Program-made: the position numbers and the translations under genes | The notes under the pieces: generated by a model | Database searches by the model: none | Seen by the model: the letters and a program-made list of their open reading frames with translations, nothing else | Told to the model about the DNA's origin: nothing | Shown: positions 18,439-30,323 of the stretch, piece by piece | Layout: the number at the start of each line of letters is the position of its first letter | How positions within the stretch are numbered: position 1 is the stretch's first letter | Assembly (NCBI RefSeq): GCF_009882975.1 | Contig: NZ_WTUX01000017.1 | Coordinates: forward strand, 262,641 to 326,640 | Length of the DNA: 64,000 nucleotides | Source of the DNA: Maritimibacter harenae | GTDB taxonomy: Bacteria > Pseudomonadota > Alphaproteobacteria > Rhodobacterales > Rhodobacteraceae | Direction of reading: 5' to 3'

Positions 18439-19335
18439 TCAGAAATCGGTCTTGTCATAGGCGTCGCGGTAATGCTCCATCTGCATTCGCGTGGCCAGAG
18501 TGGCGTTCTTCATCAGCGTCGCGACCGTCACCGGCCCGACACCGCCCGGCACCGGGGTGAGCCAGCCCGCGACATCGGCGACGCTGTCGAAATCGACATC
18601 GCCCACCGTCTTGCCGTCGACCCGGTTGATCCCGATGTCGATCACCGCCGCCCCCGGCTTGATCATATCCCCGGTCACGAGGCCCGCGCGCCCCACGGCC
18701 ACGAAGACCGCGTCGGAGGCACGGCTGTGCATCGCGACCGAGCGCGTCATGTGGTGGCAGACCGTCACGGTCGCCCCCAGCCCCATGAGCAGGAAGGCGA
18801 TGGGCTTGCCGACGATCTCGCTGTGGCCGATCACCGTCACGGTCAGCCCCTCGAGCGACAGGGGCAGCGTCTTCAGGATCTCGACCGCCGCCACGGCGGT
18901 GCACGGCCCGAGCGCGAGGTCGTTGTAGACGATGTTGCCGATCGAGGCCGGGTGCATGCCCTCCACGTCCTTGAGCGGATGCACGGCCTTCTGGAGCACC
19001 TTCACGGGAATGTGGGCCGGCAGCGGGCGCTGGATGATGATCCCGTTCACCCGGGGGTCGTGGTTCAGCCCCTGCAGGATGCCGATCAGCTGCTCGAGCG
19101 AGGTCGTCTCGGGATAGGTCCGGGCCTCGAACTCGACGCCGGCACTCTCGGCGTTCTTCTTCTGGTTTCGCACGTAGATGTCCGAGGCCGCGGCGTCGCC
19201 CACCGAGATCGACACGAGGCGCGGCGACCAGCCGAGATCCGAGAGCGCCCTGGCCTCGGCCGCGACCTCCTCGCGCATCTTGGCGGCGATGGTCTTGCCG
19301 TCGATCAGGGCGGCGCGGTGCGCGGGTGTGGACAT
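18439..19335 (-). CDS. FolD paralog with altered catalytic residues (probable dehydrogenase only)
   Basis: The 298-residue protein is FolD-like throughout ([22 protein letters not shown]) but diverges at the active site. The tyrosine is kept (Tyr54), while the catalytic lysine is Gln58 ([10 protein letters not shown]; codon CAG). Gln102 is kept, and the Asp of DVDG is Glu125 (KDVEGMH). In human MTHFD1 the equivalent Lys56-to-Gln change removes cyclohydrolase activity and leaves dehydrogenase activity. I therefore predict a methylene-THF dehydrogenase with little or no cyclohydrolase activity. It lies between folD and fhs. Confidence 0.85.
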   Translation of the reverse strand: MSTPAHRAALIDGKTIAAKMREEVAAEARALSDLGWSPRLVSISVGDAAASDIYVRNQKKNAESAGVEFEARTYPETTSLEQLIGILQGLNHDPRVNGIIIQRPLPAHIPVKVLQKAVHPLKDVEGMHPASIGNIVYNDLALGPCTAVAAVEILKTLPLSLEGLTVTVIGHSEIVGKPIAFLLMGLGATVTVCHHMTRSVAMHSRASDAVFVAVGRAGLVTGDMIKPGAAVIDIGINRVDGKTVGDVDFDSVADVAGWLTPVPGGVGPVTVATLMKNATLATRMQMEHYRDAYDKTDF

Positions 19336-19420
19336 GCTCGTCTCCTTCATCGGTTCGGGCCGGACTGACGCCCGGCCCGGTTGCTGTTTCAAGACCCCGC
19401 GCGGTGCGGGGCGGGCGGGC

Positions 19421-21097
19421 TCAGAACAAGCCCTGGATGTCGCCCTGCGCGTCGAGACCGATCGACAGGGCGGCGGGTTTCGAGGGCAGGCCCGGCATCG
19501 TCATGATCTCACCGCAGATCACCACGACGAATCCCGCCCCCGCCGACAGCCGCACTTCGCGGATCGGAACCGAATGGCCCGTGGGTGCCCCGCGCAGGTT
19601 GGGGTCGGTCGAGAACGAGTACTGGGTCTTTGCCATGCACACGGGCAGGTTGCCATAGCCCGCCTCCTCCCACGCCTTGAGCTGGTCGCGGATCTTCTTG
19701 TCCGCCAGCACCTCGTCGGCGCGGTAGATGCGCTTGGCGATGGTTTCGATCTTGTCGAAGAGGCTCTGGTCGTCATCGTAGAGCGGGGCGAAATTGGCCG
19801 CGCCGGCGTCGGCGATCTCCGCCACGCGGGTGGCCAGCGCCTCGGTCCCTTCCGAACCCTTGGCCCAGTGCTGGCACAGGATCGCTTCGGAGCCGTGCTG
19901 CGCCACGTAGTCCTTGACCGCCTGCACTTCCGCGTCCGTGTCGGTGACGAAGTGGTTGATCGCGACGACCACCGGCACGCCGAAGGACTTCACGTTCTCG
20001 ATGTGGCGGCCAAGGTTCGGGCAGCCCGCCTCCACGGCCTCGACGTTCTCCACGCCCAGGTCCGCCTTGGCGACGCCGCCGTTCATCTTCATCGCGCGCA
20101 CCGTGGCGACCAGCACCACGCAGGAGGGCGAGAGCCCGCCCTTGCGGCACTTGATGTTCATGAACTTCTCGGCCCCGAGGTCCGCCCCGAAACCCGCTTC
20201 CGTCACCACGTAGTCGGCGAGCTTGAGCGCCGTCTTCGTCGCGATGAGCGAGTTGCAGCCATGCGCGATGTTGGCGAACGGGCCGCCGTGCACGAAGGCC
20301 GGGTTGTTCTCCAGCGTCTGCACGAGGTTGGGCAGCATGGCGTCATTCAGGAGCACCGTCATCGCCCCGTCCGCGCCGATGTCGCGGCAGGTGATCGGGT
20401 CGCGGTCGCGGGTGTAGGCGACGATGATGTCGCCCAGGCGCGACTGAAGGTCGGCGAGGTTCTTGGACAGGCACAGGATGGCCATCACCTCGGAGGCCAC
20501 GGTGATGTCGAAGCCGGTCTGGCGCGGGAACCCGTTGGCGACACCGCCCAGGCTCGTCACGACGTCGCGCAGTGCCCGGTCGTTGAGGTCCACCACCCGG
20601 CGCCACGTCACGCGGCGCTCGTCGATGGACAGCTCGTTGCCCCAGTAGATGTGGTTGTCGATCATCGCCGCGAGCAGGTTGTGCGCGCTGGTGATCGCAT
20701 GGAAATCGCCGGTGAAGTGGAGGTTCATGTCCTCCATCGGAACGACCTGCGCGTAACCGCCGCCGGCGGCGCCCCCCTTCATCCCGAAGTTCGGCCCGAG
20801 CGAGGCTTCGCGGATGCAGATCGCGGTCTTCTTGCCGATCCGGTTGAGGCCGTCGCCAAGGCCCACGGTCGTGGTCGTCTTGCCTTCGCCCGCCGGCGTC
20901 GGGTTGATGGCGGTGACGAGAATGAGCTTGCCGTCCTCCCGATCCTGCACGCTGTCGATGAAGGCCTGGCTGACCTTGGCCTTGTCATGGCCGAAGGGCA
21001 GCAGTTCCGCGTCCGGAATCTCGAGCTTGGCCCCGATTTCCTGGATCGGCCGCTTCTTGGCCTCGCGTGCAATTTCGATGTCCGACTTGTAGCTCAT
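19421..21097 (-). CDS. fhs: formate-tetrahydrofolate ligase
   Basis: Fhs makes 10-formyl-THF from formate, THF and ATP. The 558-residue protein has the family's P-loop ([18 protein letters not shown], about 67-84), [31 protein letters not shown], and the C-terminal [13 protein letters not shown]. It begins with a strong GGAGGAG. Together with the two FolD proteins it can run the C1 pathway towards formate or towards methylene-THF. Roseobacters need this for methyl groups from DMSP or methylated amines; that link is inference. Confidence 0.96.
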   Translation of the reverse strand: MSYKSDIEIAREAKKRPIQEIGAKLEIPDAELLPFGHDKAKVSQAFIDSVQDREDGKLILVTAINPTPAGEGKTTTTVGLGDGLNRIGKKTAICIREASLGPNFGMKGGAAGGGYAQVVPMEDMNLHFTGDFHAITSAHNLLAAMIDNHIYWGNELSIDERRVTWRRVVDLNDRALRDVVTSLGGVANGFPRQTGFDITVASEVMAILCLSKNLADLQSRLGDIIVAYTRDRDPITCRDIGADGAMTVLLNDAMLPNLVQTLENNPAFVHGGPFANIAHGCNSLIATKTALKLADYVVTEAGFGADLGAEKFMNIKCRKGGLSPSCVVLVATVRAMKMNGGVAKADLGVENVEAVEAGCPNLGRHIENVKSFGVPVVVAINHFVTDTDAEVQAVKDYVAQHGSEAILCQHWAKGSEGTEALATRVAEIADAGAANFAPLYDDDQSLFDKIETIAKRIYRADEVLADKKIRDQLKAWEEAGYGNLPVCMAKTQYSFSTDPNLRGAPTGHSVPIREVRLSAGAGFVVVICGEIMTMPGLPSKPAALSIGLDAQGDIQGLF

Positions 21098-21220
21098 GGT
21101 CTCCTCCTTCGACCGCTGGCGATTTGGTCGGGACTGTGCGGAGGGTTACCCTATCGCTCAACGCGAGACGCGACGAAAATGCGCGACTTTGCGGCAACGC
21201 GAGGAAACCTGCGCGCCTTT

Positions 21221-21238
21221 CGGAAACGCGCGTTTCCG
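21221..21238. promoter_or_regulatory. perfect 18-bp palindrome upstream of fhs
   Basis: The palindrome CGGAAACGC-GCGTTTCCG lies 124 bases upstream of fhs and 22 bases past the MOSC stop. There is no following T-run, so an operator is more likely than a terminator. Confidence 0.4.
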
Positions 21239-21259
21239 TTTGGGGTCAGAGCCCTGGCG

Positions 21260-21847
21260 TCAGGGGGTCGGATCCCAGCCGCGCTGGGTCGGCACGAAGA
21301 GCGTCAGCGCGTCGCCGAGGGCCAGCCGCCCCTCGCGTTCGACCCAGGCGGTGACACCGCGCAGGTCCATCGCGGCCGGTTTGAACTTGGCCCCGTAGCC
21401 CGGCAGGTATTCTTCGACCGAACGGCCCGCGAGCGTGCAGGGATGGTTGATCATGTCGATGGCCAGCGTCACCCCGTCCGGCCCCTGCAGGCGCGATCCC
21501 GGCGGCACGTGGGAGAAGTCGGGAATGCCCTCGACGACAAGCGAGGCACCGATCCACGCGGGGTCGAGCCGTTCGACCCCCATGTTCTCGGCGATCTGGC
21601 CCAGCTCCTCGGCCGACAGGATCGACAATTGCCGGGTGTTGCGGATCTCGGTCCCGCGCGGGTGGAGCATCTTGACCCGCGAACAGGCCGGGCGCGTCAG
21701 CCCGCCGTGATCCTCCCCCTCGATCCCTGCGAAGGTAAGCTCGGCCGCCCCTTGTGCGGTCGCCGCCAGTGCGGCGTCACGGTCGGGGACGTGGCCAAGG
21801 TAGGTCACACGGGCGTCGAAGGGCGCCTTGTCGAACATGTCCGGCAT
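21260..21847 (-). CDS. MOSC-domain protein
   Basis: The 195-residue protein resembles MOSC domains related to the molybdenum-cofactor sulfurase C-terminus. Visible are GIEGEDHGGLTRPACSRVKMLHPRGTEIRNTRQLSILSAEEL (about 41-82) and GASLVVEGIPDFSHVPPGSRLQ. Such proteins are thought to handle sulfur or molybdenum-cofactor-linked reactions; the substrate is unknown. It is nine bases downstream of the tam-like gene and may be co-transcribed with it. Confidence 0.75.
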   Translation of the reverse strand: MPDMFDKAPFDARVTYLGHVPDRDAALAATAQGAAELTFAGIEGEDHGGLTRPACSRVKMLHPRGTEIRNTRQLSILSAEELGQIAENMGVERLDPAWIGASLVVEGIPDFSHVPPGSRLQGPDGVTLAIDMINHPCTLAGRSVEEYLPGYGAKFKPAAMDLRGVTAWVEREGRLALGDALTLFVPTQRGWDPTP

Positions 21848-21856
21848 GATCCGTCC

Positions 21857-22647
21857 TCACGGTTTGTCTGTCTCGAGGACGAAGAAGACACGATTGAACG
21901 GAAAATGCACGCTGCCGTCCGGACGTAGCGGATACTCGCGTGCGAGCATCGTGTCATAGGCCGCGACGAAGCGCGCGCTCTCGCGTTCGCCCAACGCCGC
22001 AAGGAAGGGGCGCATCGCGGTGGAGCCCGTGAAATGGCGCACCGGGTGGCCTTCGTCGACGGCAGGCAGATCCTGCACGTAGCAGGTTTCCCACACCATC
22101 GCCTGGCCCAGCTCCGCCAGCATCCCGGCATAGGCGAGCGGGCGTGCGACCGGCGGCGTCCAGCCGGTGAAGTCGAAGCGATCGGGGAACATGTCTTCTG
22201 CCAGGTCGCGCAGGAGCCTGTGGGACGGCTCGTCGAACTGCCGCGGCATCTGGACGGCCAGCGTTCCGCCGGGGGCAAGGCAGGCCGACCAGCGGGCGAA
22301 CAGCGCTTCGTGGTCGTCGAGCCAATGTGCGAGGGCATTGGAGAAGATCAGCGCGGGCGGCGTGGAGGGCACCCATTCCGCCGCGTCGTCGCGGGTCAGC
22401 TGGTCGTAGAGCCCGCCGGCCTCGGCCTCGGCCAGCATCGTCTCGGAGGTGTCCACGCCCACCAGCTCGCGGCCCGGGTAGCGCGCGCTCAGCGCCTCGG
22501 CCGCGGCCCCTGCCCCGCATCCCAGGTCGACCACCGGGCCGGGCGGCAACGCGCCCACCTGGGCGAGAAGCTCCAGCGCGGGGCGCAAACGAAGACCCCG
22601 GAACCGTTGATAGGCTCCGGGGTCCCAATCCTGCGCGGATGGATCGC

Positions 22648-22651
<4 letters not shown>
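21857..22651 (-). CDS. tam: trans-aconitate 2-methyltransferase-like SAM methyltransferase
   Basis: The 264-residue protein shows the SAM motif [15 protein letters not shown] (about 40-54), a post-I acidic residue in [11 protein letters not shown], and the Tam-like regions [23 protein letters not shown] and [21 protein letters not shown]. Tam methylates trans-aconitate to keep it from inhibiting aconitase. The GTG start overlaps the ftsH stop by four bases (GTGA), so it is the distal gene of the ftsH transcript. Confidence 0.85.
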
Positions 22652-24573
<1,922 letters not shown>

Positions 24574-24639
24574 GGTTTTCTCCTCATGAAGCCGGATGGT
24601 CCGGGCGCGGCGGCTCCCCTCCGCGCGACGTTCCCCTTA

Positions 24640-24689
24640 AAATAGGGAACGTGCCCGTTTGTTCAATGCGATAGTCACCGTTTGTTCAA
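24640..24689 (-). promoter_or_regulatory. probable RpoH-type (sigma-32) promoter of ftsH with duplicated TTGAACAAACGG
   Basis: The minus strand has TTGAAC (24666-24661) and CCCTATTT (24647-24640), close to the sigma-32 pattern CTTGAA...CCCCAT with suitable spacing. The 12-mer TTGAACAAACGG occurs again 23 bases upstream (24689-24678), overlapping the tilS 3' end. An 8-bp inverted repeat (24628-24652) overlaps the -10 region. Confidence 0.5.
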
Positions 24690-25948
24690 CGGGACAAAAG
24701 CGCTGCGACAAAATCGCCCCGCTGCGGGCCGAGTTCCGCCGAATAGCCTTCGGATACGCCGGCAAGCGGCGCGGCGATCAATGTGTCGCCCGAAAAGACC
24801 GCCGGGCTGGCCAGGAGGCTGGTGCGCGGCAGGCCGCTGTCACGCCAGTCCGGGCAGGCCGAAAGCCCCGCCTCGCCAAGCGCGCGCACGGTCAGACCTT
24901 CGCCGGTTGTCCCTTCGGGCGGCCTGATCTGCCAGCGCCCGTCCCAGGCGGTGCCCAGCGGCGCGGTGAGCGTGGCCACCGCCCCGGGTTCGCGCGCCAC
25001 GCGCAGCTGATCCGAACGGGCCGACAGCAGGCATCCGCCCAGCGTGGCCCGGCCGCCGCCGCGCAGCCCCGCCTGCACCGCCGTCAGAGCATCGTGGCGG
25101 GGACGATAGGTCGCACCCGACACCCACATGATCGCATGGGCCAGAAGCCGGTCGCGGGTCTCGTCCGGCAGCGCGTCCAGCGCGCCTTGGTCGAAGACCA
25201 CGTCCCCCGCCTCGACCCGCGCCACCCGCGCGGCGGCCTCGGCCGCCCAATGCTCCAGCGCTTCACGCGCGACCGCCTGCTGCGCCGCGGTGGTCGTCAG
25301 CCTTTCGACCCCGAGGCCCAGCGGTGCGAGCGCTTCGAGCGCCCCGCGCGCCTTCACCCGGTCGAACCGTTCATCTTCGTTGGACGGGTCCTCGACCCAG
25401 CCCACGCCGCGCTCCCGCAGGACGTCGCGCAGCGCCTCGCGCCGGACATCCAGGAGCGGGCGCAGCCAGCGCACGCCGCGATCGGTCCAGTCCCCGCGCA
25501 TCCGCGCCAGCCCGTCGACGCCGGATCCCCGCGCAAGCCGCATGAGAAACGTCTCGGCCACGTCATCGGCGGTATGGCCCAGAAGCACGATGCAGGCCCC
25601 GGGCCGCGTGCCAACATGCGCCGCGATCAGGTCGTAGCGCGCCGCACGCGCCGCCGATTGCAGGTTGCCGCCGCCACTCTCACGCCGCCATTGGAGGGTG
25701 TCGTGGCGCACGCCGAGCCCGTCGCACACCCCCGCGACCATCCGCGCCTCGTCCGCGGCCTCGGGGCGCAGTCCGTGGTCGACCGTCACGGCCTCGACCG
25801 CGACGCCCGCGCCCTGCCCCCAGTCACGGGCAAGGTGCAAAAGCGCCATGCTGTCGCCGCCGCCCGAAACGGCCACGATCATCCTGTCGAAAGATTGCCT
25901 CGCGCGCGCCTGCGTGAGCGCGTGTCCGAACGCCGCGTCGGGTGTCAC
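24686..25948 (-). CDS. tilS: tRNA(Ile)-lysidine synthetase
   Basis: TilS converts C34 of the CAU-anticodon tRNA-Ile to lysidine. The 420-residue protein has the PP-loop AVSGGGDSM (26-34), VDHGLRPEA, HTADDVAETFLMRLARGSG and WVEDPSN, all typical of TilS. The start is a GTG overlapping the cpoB stop (GTGA); a longer upstream frame would run through cpoB. The tol-pal-cpoB-tilS-ftsH order is conserved in Rhodobacterales. Confidence 0.93.
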   Translation of the reverse strand: MTPDAAFGHALTQARARQSFDRMIVAVSGGGDSMALLHLARDWGQGAGVAVEAVTVDHGLRPEAADEARMVAGVCDGLGVRHDTLQWRRESGGGNLQSAARAARYDLIAAHVGTRPGACIVLLGHTADDVAETFLMRLARGSGVDGLARMRGDWTDRGVRWLRPLLDVRREALRDVLRERGVGWVEDPSNEDERFDRVKARGALEALAPLGLGVERLTTTAAQQAVAREALEHWAAEAAARVARVEAGDVVFDQGALDALPDETRDRLLAHAIMWVSGATYRPRHDALTAVQAGLRGGGRATLGGCLLSARSDQLRVAREPGAVATLTAPLGTAWDGRWQIRPPEGTTGEGLTVRALGEAGLSACPDWRDSGLPRTSLLASPAVFSGDTLIAAPLAGVSEGYSAELGPQRGDFVAALLSR

Positions 25949-26802
25949 GAACAGCCGAGCTGCTGACGCTCCGCGCTGGCTTCGCTCGCCGCCGCCGAGC
26001 CGGGGAAGCGGTTCGGCACTTCGCCCAGCGTCGCACAGGCTTCGGCCACCTGGCCCAACTGACCCAGCGCGGTGCCGAGTTGCAGGAGCGCGTTGGGCGC
26101 GGAATTGCCGGCCGGGTCGGCCGAGAAGGACGCGAGATAGGCGCGCGCGGCTTCCGCAACCATGTCCTGCGCGTTGAGCGCCTCGCCCCGCAGGAAGAGC
26201 GCGCGGCCGGTCATGGGCGTGCCGGGATAGGTGTCGACGAAGGTCTGGAACCGTTGGGCCGCATCCGCGAAGTCGCCGGAATCGAGCGCTGCGACGGCGG
26301 CGTCGAAATCCGCCTGCTCGCCGACGGCAAGCTGCGTGCCGCCGCCGTTCGACTCGGGAACCGTGGGCGCCATGCCACCGCCCGTGGCCGGGTCCGCCGC
26401 CACCGACTCGATCCCGCCCAGGGGCTTCGAGATGCCTTCGTTCATGATGTCGCAGTCGGACTCGAGCTCGCAAAGCCGGAACGACAGGTCGCCGATCCGG
26501 TTGGCCCCGTCCGTGGCGATCTTGTTCAGCCGGAACTCGAGCTCTTCGGTCTTGGCCGTGAGCCGCTGAAGCGCGCTTTCGATGGAATCGATCCGGTCGA
26601 GCGCCGAGCCGGGAGTGACCTGCCCGGGCGACCCGGTGGTGTTCAGCTCCCGCTTCAACTGCTTGATTTCCACGTTGAGAACCGTGAGCTCCTGGCGGAC
26701 GTCCGCCAGCGTCTGGTCCCGGTTCTGGGCAAAGCCCGGGGCGGCCAGCGCGCTTGCGCAGACCGCCGCCATCACGATCGATTTCAGCCTCATGGCCCCC
26801 AT
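25945..26802 (-). CDS. cpoB: Tol-Pal system protein CpoB (YbgF)
   Basis: CpoB is a periplasmic coordinator of Tol-Pal with peptidoglycan synthesis. The 285-residue protein has a signal peptide (cleavage after about PGFAQ), a trimerising coiled coil (about 30-110), a linker, and a C-terminal TPR domain (about 165-285: DFDAAVAALDSGDFADAAQRFQTFVDTYPGT and repeats). Two ATGs three codons apart are possible starts; neither has a clear ribosome site. The stop overlaps the tilS start. Confidence 0.9.
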   Translation of the reverse strand: MGAMRLKSIVMAAVCASALAAPGFAQNRDQTLADVRQELTVLNVEIKQLKRELNTTGSPGQVTPGSALDRIDSIESALQRLTAKTEELEFRLNKIATDGANRIGDLSFRLCELESDCDIMNEGISKPLGGIESVAADPATGGGMAPTVPESNGGGTQLAVGEQADFDAAVAALDSGDFADAAQRFQTFVDTYPGTPMTGRALFLRGEALNAQDMVAEAARAYLASFSADPAGNSAPNALLQLGTALGQLGQVAEACATLGEVPNRFPGSAAASEASAERQQLGCS

Positions 26803-26820
26803 GTCACCCCGTCAGGCCGG

Positions 26821-27318
26821 TCAGGTGCCGGCGCCGGTCGTCAGCACCGTCACCGCCCGGCGGTTTTGCTGGTAGCAGCTTTCGTCCGAACAGATCGCAA
26901 GCGGCCGCTCTTTACCATAGCTTACGGTCTTGAGCCGGTTGGGCGCAACGCCACGCTGGACGAGGAAGCTCTGAACGGCGCTGGCACGCCGGGCGCCGAG
27001 CGCCACGTTGTACTCGCGCGTGCCCTGTTCGTCCGCGTGCCCCTCGATGATCGCCGAGTAGGCGGTGTTCGAATTCAGCCACTGCGCCTGCTGGGCGAGG
27101 ATGCGTTCTGCCTCCGGCGAAAGGGTCGACTGGTCGACGGCGAAGAGGACCCGGTCACCGATCGCCTGGTTGAAATAGGCGGCCGAGGTCGGGTCGTTGA
27201 CGCTGCCCGACATGCCCGCGGCATTGGCCGAGCCGTCAGCGGCGTTGAAGCGATCCTGCGAACAGGCCGACAAGGCGACGGCACCGATCATCAGGGCGGT
27301 AAGGGTGATCTTTCTCAT
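26821..27318 (-). CDS. pal: peptidoglycan-associated lipoprotein Pal
   Basis: Pal is anchored in the outer membrane and binds peptidoglycan and TolB. The 165-residue protein has a lipoprotein signal with LSAC (Cys19) and a C-terminal OmpA-like domain (about 55-165) with TLSPEAERILAQQAQWL and IEGHADEQGTREYNVALGARRASAV, the peptidoglycan-binding motif. It lies between tolB and cpoB in the usual order. Confidence 0.97.
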   Translation of the reverse strand: MRKITLTALMIGAVALSACSQDRFNAADGSANAAGMSGSVNDPTSAAYFNQAIGDRVLFAVDQSTLSPEAERILAQQAQWLNSNTAYSAIIEGHADEQGTREYNVALGARRASAVQSFLVQRGVAPNRLKTVSYGKERPLAICSDESCYQQNRRAVTVLTTGAGT

Positions 27319-27397
27319 GAAATCCTTGTCCTGTCGTTATTCGTTTTGCTCGATGCCCCCACCCTAGCAGATCGGGGCACACTCTTCGCTGGTCTTC

Positions 27398-28735
27398 CTA
27401 GTTCTGCAGCGGGCCCCAGCTGGGATCCGACGCGGCGTCGGGGGTCGGCACGCGGCGCAGGTTGCGCCCGGAGATGTCGACCGAGTAGAGCGCGGGCGCG
27501 CCCGCGGCACCCTGGCTTTCGCGCGTGAACATGATGACACGGCCATTGGGCGCCCAGGTGGGCCCCTCGTCCAGGAAACTTGCCGTGAGGAGCCGTTCCT
27601 CGGAGCCGTCCGTGCGCATCACGCCGATGTGGAACCGGCCCGCGTTCTGCTTGGTGAAAGCGATGAGATCGCCGCGCGGCGACCAGACCGGCGTGCCGTA
27701 GCGGCCGGGACCGAAGCTGATGCGCTGCGCCTCGCCGCCGTTGGCGGACATGATGTAGAGCTGCTGGGTGCCCGAGCGGTCGCTCTCGAAGACGATGCGC
27801 GAACCGTCGGGCGAGAAGCTGGGCGCGGTCTCGATCGCCGGCGAATTCGTGAGCTGCGTGATCGAGCCGCCGTTCACGTCCATCCGGTAGATGTCCGAGT
27901 TGCCGCCCTGCTCGAGCGAGAAGATGATCGACTGGCCGTCGGGCGAGAAGCGCGGGCTGAACGCCATGTTGCCCCCGCCGGTGCCCAGGGCGCGGCGTTG
28001 GGCCGAGCCCACCTCGAGCACGAAGATCTGCGGCTGACCCGTCTCGTACGACGTGTAGAGCACGCGGTTGCCGTCCTTCGAGAACCGCGGCGCCAGCACG
28101 AGCGAGGCGCTGTCGGTGAGGTATTTCACGTTCGCGCCGTCGTAATCCATGATCGCGATGCGCTTCTGGCGCGCGTCCTTGGGGCCGCTTTCGGACACGA
28201 AGACCACACGGCTGTCGAAGTAGCCGGATTCGCCCGTGATGCGGGAATACACCGTGTCGGCGACCTTGTGCGCGATGCGCCGGATGCCGTCGACGGTGCC
28301 CGTGTATTGCAGCCCCTGGCCAAGCTCGGTGCCCGAAAAGACGTCGTAGACACGGAACTTCACGGTGATCTGCCCGCCCTGCTCCGAGACCGCGCCGGTG
28401 ATCAGCGCCTGGGCGTTCACGGCCTTCCAGTCGGCATACTGGATCGGGGCGGAGAAGCTCGACACGTTGGCGATGAAGGCCGAGGACGGGATTTCGCGGA
28501 AAAGCCCGGTGCCCGACAGGTCCGCCGCGATCACGCGGGTGATTTCCTCGGCATAGGGGGCCGCCCCTGAGGTTTCGGCCTGGAAGGTCGGGACCGCGAA
28601 AGGCAGCGGTTCGATCACGCCTTCGGTGATCTCGATGCGAAGCCGGCCGTCCTGCGCCTGCGCTGCCGGGGCCGAGACGAATGGCGCGAGCGCCAGGAGC
28701 GCCAGTGCGAGGGCAAGAAGTTTGGTCGGTGTCAT
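27398..28735 (-). CDS. tolB: Tol-Pal system beta-propeller protein TolB
   Basis: TolB is a periplasmic shuttle between TolA, Pal and OmpA-like proteins. The 445-residue protein has a signal peptide (cleavage near AAQAQ), an N-terminal alpha/beta domain (about 30-165), and a six-bladed propeller with repeated [25 protein letters not shown] strands. The ATG overlaps the tolA stop (ATGA), so it is translationally coupled. Confidence 0.97.
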   Translation of the reverse strand: MTPTKLLALALALLALAPFVSAPAAQAQDGRLRIEITEGVIEPLPFAVPTFQAETSGAAPYAEEITRVIAADLSGTGLFREIPSSAFIANVSSFSAPIQYADWKAVNAQALITGAVSEQGGQITVKFRVYDVFSGTELGQGLQYTGTVDGIRRIAHKVADTVYSRITGESGYFDSRVVFVSESGPKDARQKRIAIMDYDGANVKYLTDSASLVLAPRFSKDGNRVLYTSYETGQPQIFVLEVGSAQRRALGTGGGNMAFSPRFSPDGQSIIFSLEQGGNSDIYRMDVNGGSITQLTNSPAIETAPSFSPDGSRIVFESDRSGTQQLYIMSANGGEAQRISFGPGRYGTPVWSPRGDLIAFTKQNAGRFHIGVMRTDGSEERLLTASFLDEGPTWAPNGRVIMFTRESQGAAGAPALYSVDISGRNLRRVPTPDAASDPSWGPLQN

Positions 28736-29838
28736 CGCAGCCTCATATTCTCCGGATTGAACGTCATTTCAATCTCGCGCCATTGTTCGTACTTCTCACT
28801 CGGCAAGTTATAGCCGTTGGTCCCGCAACGGATAATGGCTCGCCGCGCCGCTTGGAAGGCTGTTTGTGTCGCCTGGGCGTTCGGGCCGTCCGAGGACAGC
28901 AGTTCGATGCCCGACGGTCGCCCGTCCGGCTGCATCTGGACCAGCACCACCACAGTCGTGCGCATCGCATCCGTCGAGGACGAGCCCAGGTTCCAGCATT
29001 GCGACACCGAAATGCGCAGACCGTCGCGCTCCGCCGAGGTCAGCGGCGGACCGGTCGGGGCGGACTGGTCGCTCGCCCCGGGCTCGTTCAGCGCGTCGTT
29101 GACCGCGTCGGCCACGGCATCGGCGACCGGATCGCTTTCCGGCTCGGGCTCCTGCTCCGGTTCCGGCTCCGGCGTGGGCTCGGGGTCCGGCTCGGGCTCC
29201 GGCTGGGCGGTCTCGACCGGCGGCTCCGGACGCTCCGGGCGCGGTTGCGGGCGCACCGAGCTTGTCGGTGCCGCGCTCTGCGGCGTCTCGGCCTCGGTCA
29301 CGATCTCCGTGGTCGAGGCATCGGGCTGAGTGGCCTCCTGCTCTTCGGCCGGCGCGTCGGCGGGTTCGTCGCTCGGCGCCACTTCCGGGGCCACCTCGGG
29401 CGCGATCTCGGCCTGCGGATCGGGCTCGGGCGCAATCTCCGGGGCCACCCGGTCGGCCTCCGGCGGGGTCGGGTCGGTGGTCTCGGGCGGCGTGTCCTCG
29501 GTCGGAAGCGCGGGCTCGGGCGTGGGCGGCTCGGGCTGTGGCGCGGGTTCGGGCTCCGGCGCAGGCTCGGGTTCCGGCTCGGGCTCTGGTTCCGGCTGCG
29601 GCTCCGGTTCGGGGCGCGCGGGCGGGCGGGCGCTCTCTTCGGGCGCGACCTCCGGCTCGGGCTCCGGGGTGCCCTGCGGCGGCGCGGTGAGCGCCGCGAA
29701 TTCCTCTTCGCTCAGAAGCGAAACGTCGGCGACCGGCACGGGCGGCTCTTCGTCACGCATCTGAAACAGGCCCCCGAACAGGAGCCACAGGATCAGAAGT
29801 GCATGCCCGATCCCCGAGATATAATACCCGGTCTTCAC
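28732..29838 (-). CDS. tolA: TolA-like protein with Pro/Glu-rich linker
   Basis: TolA spans the periplasm and transmits energy from TolQR to Pal/TolB. The 368-residue protein starts with GTG, has one N-terminal span (about 4-24), and a C-terminal domain (about 262-368) with the TonB/TolA-like [10 protein letters not shown]...[19 protein letters not shown] fold. The middle (about 45-250) is dominated by PEPEPEP-type repeats and Asp/Glu, unlike the Ala/Lys helix of enterobacterial TolA. Assignment rests on position between tolR and tolB plus the terminal domains. Confidence 0.88.
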   Translation of the reverse strand: MKTGYYISGIGHALLILWLLFGGLFQMRDEEPPVPVADVSLLSEEEFAALTAPPQGTPEPEPEVAPEESARPPARPEPEPQPEPEPEPEPEPAPEPEPAPQPEPPTPEPALPTEDTPPETTDPTPPEADRVAPEIAPEPDPQAEIAPEVAPEVAPSDEPADAPAEEQEATQPDASTTEIVTEAETPQSAAPTSSVRPQPRPERPEPPVETAQPEPEPDPEPTPEPEPEQEPEPESDPVADAVADAVNDALNEPGASDQSAPTGPPLTSAERDGLRISVSQCWNLGSSSTDAMRTTVVVLVQMQPDGRPSGIELLSSDGPNAQATQTAFQAARRAIIRCGTNGYNLPSEKYEQWREIEMTFNPENMRLR

Positions 29839-29848
29839 GTCGTTGCCC

Positions 29849-30322
29849 CTACTGGGCCTCGCTGTCCATGTTGGGCCCGCCCGTGTCGGTCACCAGCCCA
29901 ATGTCGTTGAACCCGGCGGCGTTCAGCGCCCCCATGATCTGGGCCACGTCGCCGTAGGGCACGCGCCCGTCGGCCCGCAGGAAGATCTTGTTGTCCGACC
30001 GTTCGGCCGCCACCGCGCGCAGGCGCGGGATCAGGTCGTCGCGGGATATCTCGGTCGTCATCAGCGTGACGGTCCCCTCGCCCGTGATCGTGACGGTCAG
30101 CGGCTCTTCCTCCACGGCCGGGAGCGGCGTCGCGGCGGTTTCGGGCAGCTGAACCGGAACGCCCACGGTCATCAGGGGCGCGGCCACCATGAAGATGATG
30201 AGGAGCACCAGCATCACGTCGACGAAGGGCGTGATGTTGATCTCGGACATCATCGCGCGATGACGGCCCCGGCGGCGACCCCGGCGGGCACGCGGCTTGG
30301 CTTGGGTGACGGTGCCTGCCAT
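29849..30322 (-). CDS. tolR: Tol-Pal system protein TolR (ExbD family)
   Basis: TolR is the proton-channel partner of TolQ in the inner membrane. The 157-residue protein has a basic cytoplasmic N-terminus, one span (EINITPFVDVMLVLLIIFMVAAP, about 27-49) with the essential Asp (FVDV), and a periplasmic domain (about 60-148). One base separates it from the tolQ stop. Confidence 0.96.
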   Translation of the reverse strand: MAGTVTQAKPRARRGRRRGRHRAMMSEINITPFVDVMLVLLIIFMVAAPLMTVGVPVQLPETAATPLPAVEEEPLTVTITGEGTVTLMTTEISRDDLIPRLRAVAAERSDNKIFLRADGRVPYGDVAQIMGALNAAGFNDIGLVTDTGGPNMDSEAQ

Positions 30323-30323
30323 G

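Noticed and set aside
29100-29700. A tandem DNA repeat in this stretch
   Set aside because: The repetition comes from codons for the Pro-Glu linker of TolA, not an independent repeat element.
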